Counted from the stretch's first letter, positions 27,042-35,498 are shown. The stretch is DNA of 64,000 bases from Butyrivibrio hungatei DSM 14810 (GCF_900143205.1 NZ_FRDH01000011.1:1-64000), one strand, 5' to 3'. The notes: generated by a model from the letters alone, not told the origin. Program-made: numbers and translations.

Positions 27042-27212
27042 TCAACCCTGAGAAATAGCTGAAACAGGGCACTGAGCAGCACATGAACCACAATCGATGC
27101 ATGTGTTCTCGTCGATAACATACTGTGAATCTCCCTGAGAAATAGCTGAAACAGGGCACTGAGCAGCGCATGAACCGCAGCTGATGCAACCATCACTAAT
27201 AACGAATGCCAT
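27042..27212 (-). CDS. 2[4Fe-4S] ferredoxin
   Basis: The protein has 56 residues, the size of clostridial ferredoxins. Two CxxCxxCxxxCP clusters bind [4Fe-4S] centres. It carries electrons at low potential, most plausibly from the divergent PFOR. The start at 27212 has GGAGA upstream. The two halves both contain CGSCAAQCPVSAISQG, and even the DNA is nearly identical over 44 bases. A larger open frame overlaps it on the same strand in another frame and is not coding. Confidence 0.95.
   Translation of the reverse strand: MAFVISDGCISCGSCAAQCPVSAISQGDSQYVIDENTCIDCGSCAAQCPVSAISQG
27046..27080 (-). repeat. Internal DNA repeat within ferredoxin gene (unit 1; unit 2 at 27133-27167)
   Basis: Thirty-five bases are identical between 27046-27080 and 27133-27167, offset 87 bp (29 codons), with similarity continuing for nine more bases around one mismatch. 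It covers the second iron-sulphur motif of each half. Confidence 0.95.
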
Positions 27213-27301
27213 AATAAATCTCCTTCCACTATTTGATTTAAGAATTATAGGTGTAACAAAAACAGACTGGCTTTGCCGTTACCAATCTTTGATACAAAGT
27301 T

Positions 27302-27330
27302 ATCATATAATACTGATACTTATTTATCAA
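27302..27330 (-). promoter_or_regulatory. Ferredoxin promoter
   Basis: On the minus strand TTGATA (27325-27330) and TATGAT (27302-27307) are separated by 17 bases, a good vegetative promoter about 90 bp before the ATG. Confidence 0.72.
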
Positions 27331-27407
27331 TACTTTTAACGAAAACTTTTATCAGATGAAATCATTAAATAAGTATAAATTGCGTGACAATACCCGTAAA
27401 AACGATA

Positions 27408-27425
27408 TGTGTAAGCGCTTACACA
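27408..27425. promoter_or_regulatory. Catabolite-responsive element (cre) upstream of nifJ
   Basis: An 18-bp perfect palindrome TGTGTAAGCGCTTACACA contains TGTAAGCGCTTACA, which fits the cre consensus bound by CcpA. It ends 25 bp upstream of the nifJ -35, a placement seen for CcpA-activated genes in Bacillus. It also lies upstream of the ferredoxin promoter. Which gene it serves, and the sign of control, are inference. Confidence 0.72.
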
Positions 27426-27450
27426 AAATGGCTCCAAAGCCTTGAAAACA

Positions 27451-27480
27451 TTGACACGAGTGCGCTTTAAGTGGTACTAT
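27451..27480 (+). promoter_or_regulatory. nifJ promoter
   Basis: A perfect TTGACA (27451-27456) is followed by TACTAT (27475-27480) at 18 bases. Transcription would start near 27487, giving a leader of about 150 bases. Confidence 0.78.
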
Positions 27481-27507
27481 TGAAATCGGCAGAATAAGAG
27501 TAAAAGT

Positions 27508-27559
27508 CTCCGTCACATCTGATTTTTCATGGGAGGAAAAGAGTGTGACCGGAGTTTTT
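27508..27559 (+). promoter_or_regulatory. Terminator-like hairpin in nifJ leader
   Basis: CTCCGTCACA at 27508-27517 pairs with TGTGACCGGAG at 27544-27554 with one bulged base, and TTTTT follows directly. The 26-base loop contains GGGAGG. It could attenuate transcription or stabilise a very abundant mRNA. I could not match it to a known riboswitch. Confidence 0.6.
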
Positions 27560-27636
27560 GCGCTATTTCAAAGGTTTTCTATACAATTTAATATAAAAAG
27601 CCAAACAATCCAATAAAAAAGGTAGGAGGAAACAAA

Positions 27637-30600
27637 ATGGCAAGAAACATGAAAACCATGGACGGTAACGAAGCAGCTGCATATGCTTCATATGCGTTTA
27701 CTGAAGTTGCCGCTATGTACCCGATTACACCATCATCTGTTATGCCTGAGCATGTAGATGAATGGGCAACAGCTGGAAAGAAGAATATTTTCGGCCGTAC
27801 AGTTCAGATTACAGAGATGCAGTCTGAAGCCGGTGCAGCAGGTGCTGTACACGGATCACTTGTAGTAGGTGCTCTTACATCTACATACACAGCTTCTCAG
27901 GGACTTCTTCTTATGATCCCTGATATCTACAAGATTGCTGGTGAGAGACTTCCTGGCGTATTCAATGTATCAGCTCGTTGCGTAGCTTCTCATGCCCTCA
28001 ATATCTTCGGCGATCACTCAGATGTATATGCTTGCCGACAGACAGGTGCTGCAATGCTTTGCGACTCAAGCGTACAGGAGGTTATGGACTTAACACCTGT
28101 TGCATACTGTGCAGCAATCGAAGGAAGAATTCCTTTCATTAACTTCTTTGATGGTTTCCGTACATCACATGAAATTCAGAAGATTGAGGTTTGGGATTAC
28201 AAGGATCTCGATGAGATGGTTAACCACGATGCAATTGATGCATTCAAGGCTAACGCTCTTAATCCAAATCATCCATGCCAGATGGGCTCAGCTCAGAACC
28301 CTGATATCTTCTTCCAGACAAGAGAAGCTTGTAACACTGGTTACAATGAGCTTCCTGATATTGTTCAGAAGTACATGGACAAGGTTAATGCTAAGATTGG
28401 TACAGACTACAAGCTCTTCAACTACTATGGTGATCCTAATGCAGAAGTAGTTATCGTAGCTATGGGTTCTGTAAATGATACTATCGAAGAGACAATCGAT
28501 TACCTCGAGCAGCAGGGCAAGAAGGTTGGTGTAGTAAAGGTAAGACTTTACAGACCATTCTCAGCTAAGGCTCTCGTTGATGCTATCCCTGCATCAGTTA
28601 AGAGAATCGAAGTTCTTGATAGAACTAAGGAGCCTGGATCATATCGTGAGCCTCTTGCTCTTGATGTTATCGCAGCTCTTAAGGGAACAAAGTTCGAGTC
28701 AGTTCCAGTATTCTGTGGACGTTATGGACTTGGTTCAAAAGATACAACTCCAGCACAAATCGTTGCTGTATTTAATAACGACAAGAAGGAAGAGTTCACA
28801 ATCGGTATCGAGGATGATGTAACAAATCTTTCACTTGATGTAGGTGCTCCTCTTGTTACAACTCCAGAAGGAACAACAAACTGTAAGTTCTGGGGACTTG
28901 GTGCTGACGGTACTGTTGGTGCTAACAAAAACTCAATCAAGATCATTGGTGATAACACAGACATGTATGCTCAGGCATACTTTGACTATGATTCAAAGAA
29001 GTCTGGTGGTGTTACAATGTCTCACCTTAGATTTGGTAAGAAGCCTATCAAGTCAACTTACCTCATCAAGAAGGCTGACTTCGTAGCTTGCCACAACCCT
29101 TCATACATCCGCAAGTTCAACATGGTTCAGGAACTTGTTGATGGTGGATCATTCCTTCTCAACTGCCCTTGGACAGTAGATCAGCTTGAAACTGAGATCC
29201 CTGGACAGGTTAAGAAGTTCATGTACGATCACAAGATCAACTTCTACATCATGAACGGTTCTAAGATCGGTGTTGAAGTTGGTATGGGACCTACAAGAAT
29301 CAATACAATCCTTCAGTCAGCATTCTTCAACATCACGAAGATCATTCCTGAAGAAGATGCTATCAAGTTCATGAAGGATGCAGCGCAGAAGACATACGGC
29401 CGTAAGGGTGAAGATGTCGTTAAGAAGAACTGGGATGCTATTGATGCTGGTGCAGATCCTAAGAACCTTATCAAGGTTGAGATCCCTGAGTCTTGGAAGG
29501 ATGCTAAGGACGAAGGACTTGACTTCAAGAAGGCAGAAGGCTCTAGAAAGGATGTTATTGACTTCGTTAACAACATCCAGTCTAAGGTTAATGCTCAGGA
29601 AGGTAATACACTTAAGGTATCTGATTGTCTTCCATATGTTGATGGTGCTACACCTTCAGGATCAGCTGCATACGAGAAGAGAGGTATCGCAGTTAACGTT
29701 CCTAAGTGGGATGCTACAACATGTATCGGATGTGGATTCTGCTCACTTGTATGTCCACACGCTGCAATCAGAACAGTAGCTCTTACAGACGATGAGATCG
29801 CTAAGGCTCCAGAAGGACTTCAGACAAAGCCACTTGCTGGAATGGATGGATATAAGTATTCAGTTGTTATTTCTGCTCTTGACTGTACAGGTTGCGGATC
29901 TTGCGCAAATGTATGTCCTGGTAATAACAAGGGCGAGACACTCAAGATGGGTGCTATCGCAGCTAATAAGGATGAGCAGAAGTACTTCGACTATGCTGTA
30001 ACACTTCCTATCAAGGAAGACGTTGTTGCTAAGTTCGGCGAAGGCTCAATCAAGGGCTCACAGTTCAAGCAGCCACTCCTTGAGTTCTCAGGCGCTTGCG
30101 CAGGTTGTGGTGAGACACCTTATGTTAAACTCGTTACTCAGCTCTTTGGTGACAGAATGTACGTTGCAAACGCTACAGGATGTACATCAATCTGGGGTAA
30201 CTCTTCACCATCAACACCTTACACTGTAAATGCTAAGGGACAGGGTCCTGCATGGGATAACTCACTGTTCGAGGATAACGCAGAGTTTGGTATGGGTATG
30301 GTACTTGCTCAGAACGCACTCCGTGATGCAATCAAGGAGAAGGTTGAAGAGATCGTAGCTGCTGGCGGATCTGCTAAGGATGCTGCTCAGAAGTGGCTTG
30401 ATACATTCAATGTTGGCTCTGAGAACACAGCTGCTACAGAGGCTCTTGTTGAGGCTCTTAAGGGCGACAGCTCAGATGCAGCTAAGTATGTAATTAAGAA
30501 TAAAGACTTTGCTGCTAAGAAGTCACAGTGGATCTTCGGTGGTGACGGATGGGCATTTGATATCGGATTCGGTGGTCTCGATCACGTACTTGCATCTGGT

Positions 30601-31167
30601 AAGGATGTCAACGTTCTCGTTGTAAACACAGAGGTTTACTCAAATACAGGTGGTCAGTCTTCAAAGGCTACTCCTACAGGTGCTGTTGCACAGTTCGCTG
30701 CAGGTGGTAAAGAGATCAAGCAGAAGGATCTTGCTTCTATCGCAATGAGCTATGGTTATGTATATGTTGCACAGATCGCAATGGGTGCAAATATGCAGCA
30801 GACAATCAATGCAATCAAAGAAGCTGAGGCATATCCAGGACCTTCACTTATCATCGCTTATGCACCATGTATCAACCAGGGTCTTAAGGCTGGTATGAAC
30901 AAGGTTATGGACGAAGAGAAGAAGGCTGTTGCTACAGGATACTGGGATATGTTCAGATTTAATCCTCAGGCAGAGAACAAGTTCACACTTGATTCTAAGC
31001 CAGCTACAGAAGACTTCCAGAGCTTCCTTGATGGTGAGGTTAGATACCTTTCACTTAAGCTCAAGAATCCTGAGAGAGCTGCAGAACTTAACGCTAAGGC
31101 TGCAGAGCATGCTAAGGAACACAGAGCTTATCTCGAGAAACTCGTTAGCCTCTACGGCAAGAACTAA
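27637..31167 (+). CDS. nifJ: Pyruvate:ferredoxin (flavodoxin) oxidoreductase
   Basis: The 1176-aa one-piece PFOR oxidises pyruvate to acetyl-CoA and CO2 and reduces ferredoxin in fermentation. Domains run from the pyrimidine-binding part (YMEGNEAAAYASYAFTEVA-like start, residues about 5-25) through the transketolase C-like and gamma domains to two [4Fe-4S] motifs, CIGCGFCSLVCPH and CTGCGSCANVCPG. A third Cys site, CAGCGETPY, and the thiamine-pyrophosphate domain follow (GDGWAFDIGFGGLDH and NTEVYSNTGGQ). GTAGGAGG precedes the ATG. Codons are strongly biased. It diverges from the ferredoxin gene. Confidence 0.97.
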   Translation: MARNMKTMDGNEAAAYASYAFTEVAAMYPITPSSVMPEHVDEWATAGKKNIFGRTVQITEMQSEAGAAGAVHGSLVVGALTSTYTASQGLLLMIPDIYKIAGERLPGVFNVSARCVASHALNIFGDHSDVYACRQTGAAMLCDSSVQEVMDLTPVAYCAAIEGRIPFINFFDGFRTSHEIQKIEVWDYKDLDEMVNHDAIDAFKANALNPNHPCQMGSAQNPDIFFQTREACNTGYNELPDIVQKYMDKVNAKIGTDYKLFNYYGDPNAEVVIVAMGSVNDTIEETIDYLEQQGKKVGVVKVRLYRPFSAKALVDAIPASVKRIEVLDRTKEPGSYREPLALDVIAALKGTKFESVPVFCGRYGLGSKDTTPAQIVAVFNNDKKEEFTIGIEDDVTNLSLDVGAPLVTTPEGTTNCKFWGLGADGTVGANKNSIKIIGDNTDMYAQAYFDYDSKKSGGVTMSHLRFGKKPIKSTYLIKKADFVACHNPSYIRKFNMVQELVDGGSFLLNCPWTVDQLETEIPGQVKKFMYDHKINFYIMNGSKIGVEVGMGPTRINTILQSAFFNITKIIPEEDAIKFMKDAAQKTYGRKGEDVVKKNWDAIDAGADPKNLIKVEIPESWKDAKDEGLDFKKAEGSRKDVIDFVNNIQSKVNAQEGNTLKVSDCLPYVDGATPSGSAAYEKRGIAVNVPKWDATTCIGCGFCSLVCPHAAIRTVALTDDEIAKAPEGLQTKPLAGMDGYKYSVVISALDCTGCGSCANVCPGNNKGETLKMGAIAANKDEQKYFDYAVTLPIKEDVVAKFGEGSIKGSQFKQPLLEFSGACAGCGETPYVKLVTQLFGDRMYVANATGCTSIWGNSSPSTPYTVNAKGQGPAWDNSLFEDNAEFGMGMVLAQNALRDAIKEKVEEIVAAGGSAKDAAQKWLDTFNVGSENTAATEALVEALKGDSSDAAKYVIKNKDFAAKKSQWIFGGDGWAFDIGFGGLDHVLASGKDVNVLVVNTEVYSNTGGQSSKATPTGAVAQFAAGGKEIKQKDLASIAMSYGYVYVAQIAMGANMQQTINAIKEAEAYPGPSLIIAYAPCINQGLKAGMNKVMDEEKKAVATGYWDMFRFNPQAENKFTLDSKPATEDFQSFLDGEVRYLSLKLKNPERAAELNAKAAEHAKEHRAYLEKLVSLYGKN

Positions 31168-31177
31168 TAACAAAATA

Positions 31178-31213
31178 AAAAGGACCGGTTCGAAAGAACC
31201 GGTCCATTTTTTT
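31178..31213. terminator. Terminator between nifJ and mecA
   Basis: A 10-bp G+C-rich stem GGACCGGTTC / GAACCGGTCC with a GAAA loop is followed by T7. A-rich sequence on the other side lets it work for the convergent mecA gene too. Confidence 0.94.
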
Positions 31214-31220
31214 GCAATGA

Positions 31221-32021
31221 TCAAATTTTTGAAAGAGACTGAACTGCGTTATCTTTAATAACTATTGTGTAATGCTCGTCAAGATATTGCTGCTCTGCAG
31301 TGCTTCCAATCTCTGTTTTGCCATACTCGGTAAGAACTGAGCAGATATTGGCGAAGATATTATCTTCTATTTCACCCTGATGAAGTATCAGATAAAACTT
31401 ACCGCTTACTTCATTCTTGTATAGTGTATTCAAACCATTGAATTTCCTGCTTACTATATGAGAAAATCTCATAACCTCGTGAAGAGAATCAAATGAGAAT
31501 ATTCTCGAACCTTTTCTGCTAGGCTGTCCCTTTTTTCGAGTGCCAGATGTTTTTTCTTTGACTTTCTTGGCATCAGATGAAGGAGCTCCCATAGGTGAAT
31601 CCAGGAAGTCTGCCATGTTGCTATGCTGGAGTCTCTTGAAGAGGCTTGAAACATCTTCGTCTTCATCCTCATCATAGTCGCCATCTTCGTAGTCATCGTA
31701 ATCTTCATCCTCGTCATCATCTTCCTCGTGGACGGATGGTGCGAAATTTGAAAAACGAGTATCTAACTCTTCTGGATCCTCGACTTTGGTAATGATGAGT
31801 ACAATACATTCTGAATTGATAGGAATTGCTTCTATCATAAGAGGAGTATCTTCGGCATCAAAACCATATTCTAAATTGGCCTGCTGCATCATGTCCTGAA
31901 AAAGCTCTTTGGCTTTGTCAGTTCCATAAGCAAGCTCAGTGATTTTAAGGTCGCGCTTCGCAAGGTCATCTCTGGTAAGAGTGCATCTAATCTGGTGATC
32001 ATTGACTTTTTCAATTTTCAT
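31221..32021 (-). CDS. mecA: MecA-like adaptor protein for ClpC
   Basis: The 266-aa protein has the MecA N-terminal domain (MKIEKVNDHQIRCTLTRDDL, AYGTDKAKELFQDMMQ) and a C-terminal ClpC-binding domain (about residues 165-260; RFSHIVSRKF..NTLYK). MecA hands substrates to ClpCP protease. The linker (about 105-135) is an unusually long Asp/Glu/Tyr run. The start at 32021 has AGGAGG eight bases upstream; the in-frame GTG nine bases earlier abuts the site. It is convergent with nifJ. Confidence 0.9.
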   Translation of the reverse strand: MKIEKVNDHQIRCTLTRDDLAKRDLKITELAYGTDKAKELFQDMMQQANLEYGFDAEDTPLMIEAIPINSECIVLIITKVEDPEELDTRFSNFAPSVHEEDDDEDEDYDDYEDGDYDEDEDEDVSSLFKRLQHSNMADFLDSPMGAPSSDAKKVKEKTSGTRKKGQPSRKGSRIFSFDSLHEVMRFSHIVSRKFNGLNTLYKNEVSGKFYLILHQGEIEDNIFANICSVLTEYGKTEIGSTAEQQYLDEHYTIVIKDNAVQSLSKI

Positions 32022-32052
32022 AATGCTCACCTCCTGACTTTGGAATACATAG

Positions 32053-32081
32053 ATACTAAGTGATACATGTATCTATGTCAA
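32053..32081 (-). promoter_or_regulatory. mecA promoter with palindrome in the spacer
   Basis: On the minus strand TTGACA (32076-32081) and TAGTAT (32053-32058) lie 17 bases apart. The spacer holds the perfect 12-bp palindrome GATACATGTATC (32062-32073), and the flanks extend an inverted repeat CATAGATAC / GTATCTATG. A dimeric repressor or a MerR-type activator could bind there (inference). Confidence 0.68.
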
Positions 32082-32126
32082 TAGATGTATCGACATATTT
32101 TAATATTTTTTGATGTGCCTATGTCA

Positions 32127-32167
32127 TCTTAAGGAAATCTTAAGAAAATTCGTAGGTAATTCTTAAG
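32127..32167. repeat. Three phased TCTTAAG repeats
   Basis: TCTTAAG occurs at 32127-32133, 32138-32144 and 32161-32167, spaced 11 and 23 bases. Eleven-base phasing is typical of binding sites for OmpR-type regulators. The cluster lies about 46 bp upstream of the mecA -35. Copies two and three also form a 10-bp inverted repeat. Confidence 0.5.
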
Positions 32168-32468
32168 ATTTGTATGCTAACATAGGTTCTTGTGAGATGC
32201 CTCTCCAATGTGTGAATCGTGAAGGGAGGCGATCGGTAATAGCATAAGGGAATTTAAACGTCTATTTTTTCAATTTTTCTGTGGCCTATCACAGAATGTC
32301 TTACAATAGTTTCTTTTTAAATCCCCCTAAATAACATCAAACATATTTTTGAGCATTAACAATTTTTAGTTATTATTGTGTATTAATTATACCATATTTT
32401 GTGCGCTATTAAGGGCATAAGATAGTAGATTCGGCGCAGGTATCTCGCAGATATTAAATAATGTCAAA

Positions 32469-32538
32469 ATCTGAAGGAGCAAATTAAGGCTGTTGCAAGG
32501 ATTTGTCACATAAAAAGACCTTTTGGCCGCCTTCAGAT
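32469..32538. other. Possible structured RNA upstream of GH18 gene
   Basis: A 70-base element is closed by the perfect 9-bp stem ATCTGAAGG / CCTTCAGAT with further short pairings inside. It matches no riboswitch I could recall, and no T run follows on the plus strand. On the minus strand TTTT follows. Confidence 0.35.
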
Positions 32539-32669
32539 CATATTTGGCTATAAAAATCCTTAAAAAACATCAATTGTATAATTAAAGAGGACCCCGCCTT
32601 GGACATACACAAGATTGTTAGAGGATATTAGCGAAAAAGTGGCATAATGTGAATAATTCCGATAAAGTC

Positions 32670-32697
32670 TTTAACGAATGAGGAATTATGATATAAT
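32670..32697 (+). promoter_or_regulatory. Promoter of GH18 gene with flanking inverted repeat
   Basis: TTTAAC (32670-32675) and TATAAT (32692-32697) are 16 bases apart. ATAATTCC (32653-32660) and GGAATTAT (32682-32689) form an 8-bp inverted repeat around the -35 and may be an operator. Confidence 0.68.
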
Positions 32698-32724
32698 AAA
32701 GGGCGATTGTAAAGGAGCTAGAAC

Positions 32725-34428
32725 ATGAAAAAAAAGGTGATTCCAGCGCTTATTATAATCGCCCTTATTTTTATTATGGGCGGAATATATGCGCTTCAGC
32801 TTTTACAAAAACGCTATTCATATAGTACAGAAAGAGCTGATCTTAACAACTACTTTAGTATTACTTCAGACACAGATGTGGCAATTATCTATGGAGATGA
32901 GATGCTTGCGGAAAGAGCATTCCTCCTAGATGGAACATATTATCTTGATTTTGATTCAGTACAGAATTATCTCAACGATAGATTTTATTATGGAGTGCAG
33001 GATGGAAGACTTATCTATACAACTGCTTCCAAAATCATCACAACTGAGATAGGATCAACCTCTTGGTATGACTCAGAGGGAGGAAATGGGGATGAAGGAT
33101 ATGTTATTGCGCAGATGAACGGCGATACACTTCTTGTGGCCCTTGATTATGTCAAGAAGTTCACTAATTTCTCATATGCCGGATATACAGATCCTAATCA
33201 TATTCAGATCACAACAAGCTGGGATGATCAGCAAGTAGCTACAGTCAAGAAGGATACTCAGCTTAGGATACGCGGCGGAGTTAAGAGCGAGATCTTGGAG
33301 GATCTACACAAGGATGATACTGTAGTTGTTCTTGAAGAGATGGAGAACTGGGTTAAGGTTAAGAGTCCGGACTCATATATCGGTTACGTTGAAAAGAAAA
33401 AGTTAAGCGATATAACAACAAAAAGTCCTATTCCAGTGACAGACTATGTAGAAGAGGAATATACATCTCTTACAAGAGACCACAAGATTAATCTTGGCTT
33501 CCATAATATTGGAGGGCCAGCTGGTAACGATACTCTTTCAAGTGTAGTATCATCAGCGAAGGGACTTAACGTTATTTCTCCTACATGGATCAAGCTTTCA
33601 AGTGAAGATGGCAGTATCAAGAGCTTTGCTTCGTCCTCTTATGTAAATACAGCGCATAGCATGGGCATGGAAGTTTGGGTACTTGTAGATAACTTTACAA
33701 GCGGCAACGATGTATCAACTGGACAGATGATGGGAAGCGCAACAGCAAGGGCCAACTTTATCAGCAATGTAATAAATGAAGTAACAGCTTGCGGCGCAGA
33801 TGGAGTGAACTTTGACTTTGAGCTTATTGCTACAGAAGATGGACAGTCATATGTAGAGCTTGTCCGTGAGCTTTCAATTGCATGTCGCAAAGCAGGACTC
33901 GTACTTTCAATAGATAACTACGTACCTATGAATTTCAATGATCATTATGATCTTGAAGAACAGGGAACAGTAGCTGACTATGTGGTTATCATGGGATATG
34001 ATGAGCATTATGCTGGTTCATCAGAAGCTGGTTCAGTTGCTTCATTGTCATATGTAGAAAATGGTATCATTAACACCTTAAAAGAAGTTGATGCTTCAAA
34101 GGTGATCAACGCAGTGCCTTTCTACACTAGAATATGGCACACTTCAAATGGCAGCCTTTCAAGTGAAGCTGTCAGCATGAAGACTGCGCAGGAATATATA
34201 GCAAATCATCAGATCAGCATGGAATGGGATGCTGAGGCAGGACAGAATTATGGTGAATACACATCTTCAGATGGAACACTCAATCAGATCTGGAATGAAG
34301 ATGTAACATCCATCGGACAGAAAATCGATTCCATGAAGGCACACAACATCGCTGGAATTGCTGAGTGGTCACTTGGCATGGAAACAAGTGATGTGTGGGA
34401 TGTGATTGCAGGCTTTACCGAGGGATAA
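32725..34428 (+). CDS. Membrane-anchored GH18 family hydrolase with SH3-like domain
   Basis: The 567-aa protein has an N-terminal membrane anchor (about residues 4-25), a region like the copper-amine-oxidase N-terminal wall-binding fold (about 50-165), a bacterial SH3 domain (about 175-230; RIRGGVKSEILEDLHKDD) and a GH18 barrel (about 250-560). The barrel carries the catalytic motif DGVNFDFE, with Glu as acid/base. The plan resembles SleL/YaaH-type cortex or wall glucosaminidases. It would act outside the cell on peptidoglycan or chitin-like sugars. Its own promoter lies just upstream. Confidence 0.88.
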   Translation: MKKKVIPALIIIALIFIMGGIYALQLLQKRYSYSTERADLNNYFSITSDTDVAIIYGDEMLAERAFLLDGTYYLDFDSVQNYLNDRFYYGVQDGRLIYTTASKIITTEIGSTSWYDSEGGNGDEGYVIAQMNGDTLLVALDYVKKFTNFSYAGYTDPNHIQITTSWDDQQVATVKKDTQLRIRGGVKSEILEDLHKDDTVVVLEEMENWVKVKSPDSYIGYVEKKKLSDITTKSPIPVTDYVEEEYTSLTRDHKINLGFHNIGGPAGNDTLSSVVSSAKGLNVISPTWIKLSSEDGSIKSFASSSYVNTAHSMGMEVWVLVDNFTSGNDVSTGQMMGSATARANFISNVINEVTACGADGVNFDFELIATEDGQSYVELVRELSIACRKAGLVLSIDNYVPMNFNDHYDLEEQGTVADYVVIMGYDEHYAGSSEAGSVASLSYVENGIINTLKEVDASKVINAVPFYTRIWHTSNGSLSSEAVSMKTAQEYIANHQISMEWDAEAGQNYGEYTSSDGTLNQIWNEDVTSIGQKIDSMKAHNIAGIAEWSLGMETSDVWDVIAGFTEG

Positions 34429-34432
34429 AAAA

Positions 34433-35491
34433 TTGGAAACAGAAGTATTAGTTGTAAAAGAAAATAATATAGATGATAAGGCTCTGGAAGGTATCAAAAG
34501 AGCCGGAGAGATCATCAAAAAAGGCGGGCTTGTAGCTTTCCCTACTGAGACTGTATATGGTCTTGGAGGAGATGGCCTCAATCCCGAATCTTCCAAGAAG
34601 ATCTACGCTGCTAAGGGTAGACCATCAGACAATCCTCTTATAGTACATGTTTCAAACATGGAGGATGTCAAAGATATAGTAAAAGAGGTACCAGAGAACG
34701 CCATTAAGTTGGCAAACGCCTTTTGGCCAGGACCTCTTACAATGATCATGAACAAAAATGACAGGGTGCCTTATGAGACAACAGGTGGACTTGATACAGT
34801 TGCCATCAGAATGCCTAACAACAAGATCGCACTTGCTCTGATCGAGGCATCAGGCGGATATATAGCTGCTCCAAGCGCAAATATATCAGGAAGACCTAGT
34901 CCTACACTAGCCAAGTATTGCGAAGAAGATCTTTCAGGCAAGATAGAGATGATAATTGATGGAGGTCAGGTTGGAATCGGACTTGAATCTACCATAGTAG
35001 ATCTGACGTCTGAAATTCCAATGATCTTGAGACCAGGTTATATCACAGCGGAGATGCTAAAGGATGTGCTTGGTGAGATAAGTATCGATAAGACAATAAT
35101 AGATTCATCATCTACCGAGCGTCCTAAGGCACCTGGAATGAAGTATAGACACTATGCCCCAAAGGGAGAGCTTACTATCATACAGGGCGATCAGGATAAG
35201 GTTGTGAGCTTTATCAATTCCAAGGCAAAAGAGGTTAAGGCTGCAGGCAAAAAGGTCGGAGTTATCGGAACAGATGCTACAAAAGGGCTTTATGAAGCCG
35301 ATGTAGTCAAGAGCGTTGGAAATAGGGAAGATGAAAGTACTATTGCTCATGAACTTTTCAAGGTTCTTAGAGAATTTGATGATGAACAGATAGATATCAT
35401 GTATTCAGAGTCTTTTGATGACAGCGGAATTGGTCAGGCTATCATGAACAGGCTTTTGAAGGCAGCAGGTCACAATGTTATAACACTCTAA
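34433..35491 (+). CDS. sua5: L-threonylcarbamoyladenylate synthase, Sua5/YwlC type
   Basis: The 352-aa enzyme makes threonylcarbamoyl-AMP from threonine, bicarbonate and ATP for the t6A37 tRNA modification. The YrdC domain (about residues 15-205) has GGLVAFPTETVYGLG, KGRPSDNPLIVH and the SANISGRPSPT segment. A Sua5 C-terminal domain follows a linker with PGMKYRHYAPKGEL. No ATG fits: a TTG at 34433 has GAGGG eight bases upstream, four bases after the GH18 stop. A TTG at 34406, overlapping that gene, would add nine residues. Confidence 0.92.
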   Translation: METEVLVVKENNIDDKALEGIKRAGEIIKKGGLVAFPTETVYGLGGDGLNPESSKKIYAAKGRPSDNPLIVHVSNMEDVKDIVKEVPENAIKLANAFWPGPLTMIMNKNDRVPYETTGGLDTVAIRMPNNKIALALIEASGGYIAAPSANISGRPSPTLAKYCEEDLSGKIEMIIDGGQVGIGLESTIVDLTSEIPMILRPGYITAEMLKDVLGEISIDKTIIDSSSTERPKAPGMKYRHYAPKGELTIIQGDQDKVVSFINSKAKEVKAAGKKVGVIGTDATKGLYEADVVKSVGNREDESTIAHELFKVLREFDDEQIDIMYSESFDDSGIGQAIMNRLLKAAGHNVITL

Positions 35492-35498
35492 ATTGAGT

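Larger units (their letters stand above)
32082..32724. other. Non-coding region between mecA and GH18 gene, rich in inverted repeats
   Basis: No convincing gene is seen here. Visible structures are: CCTATGT/ACATAGG (32118-32186) closing a region with three TCTTAAG copies at 32127, 32138 and 32161; GCCTCTC/GGGAGGC (32199-32230); TTCTGTG/CACAGAA (32277-32296); AGATA hairpins near 32440; and ATCTGAAGG/CCTTCAGAT (32469-32538). The strands and borders of any RNA are unknown. Confidence 0.5.

Noticed and set aside
27046..27167. Possible CRISPR-like repeat
   Set aside because: Only two units, lying in frame in the ferredoxin gene; explained by half-domain duplication.
27023..27229. A 68-codon minus-strand frame overlapping the ferredoxin
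   Set aside because: It is another frame of the ferredoxin gene and shows no family; the 56-aa frame has all eight Cys ligands.
31469..31720. Acidic-repeat frame opposite/overlapping mecA
   Set aside because: It mirrors the GAT/GAG-rich linker codons of MecA in another frame; no independent signal.
32199..32296. Known riboswitch in the mecA-GH18 gap
   Set aside because: Compared from memory with c-di-GMP, c-di-AMP, glycine, TPP, cobalamin, fluoride and guanidine classes; none of their conserved cores is present.
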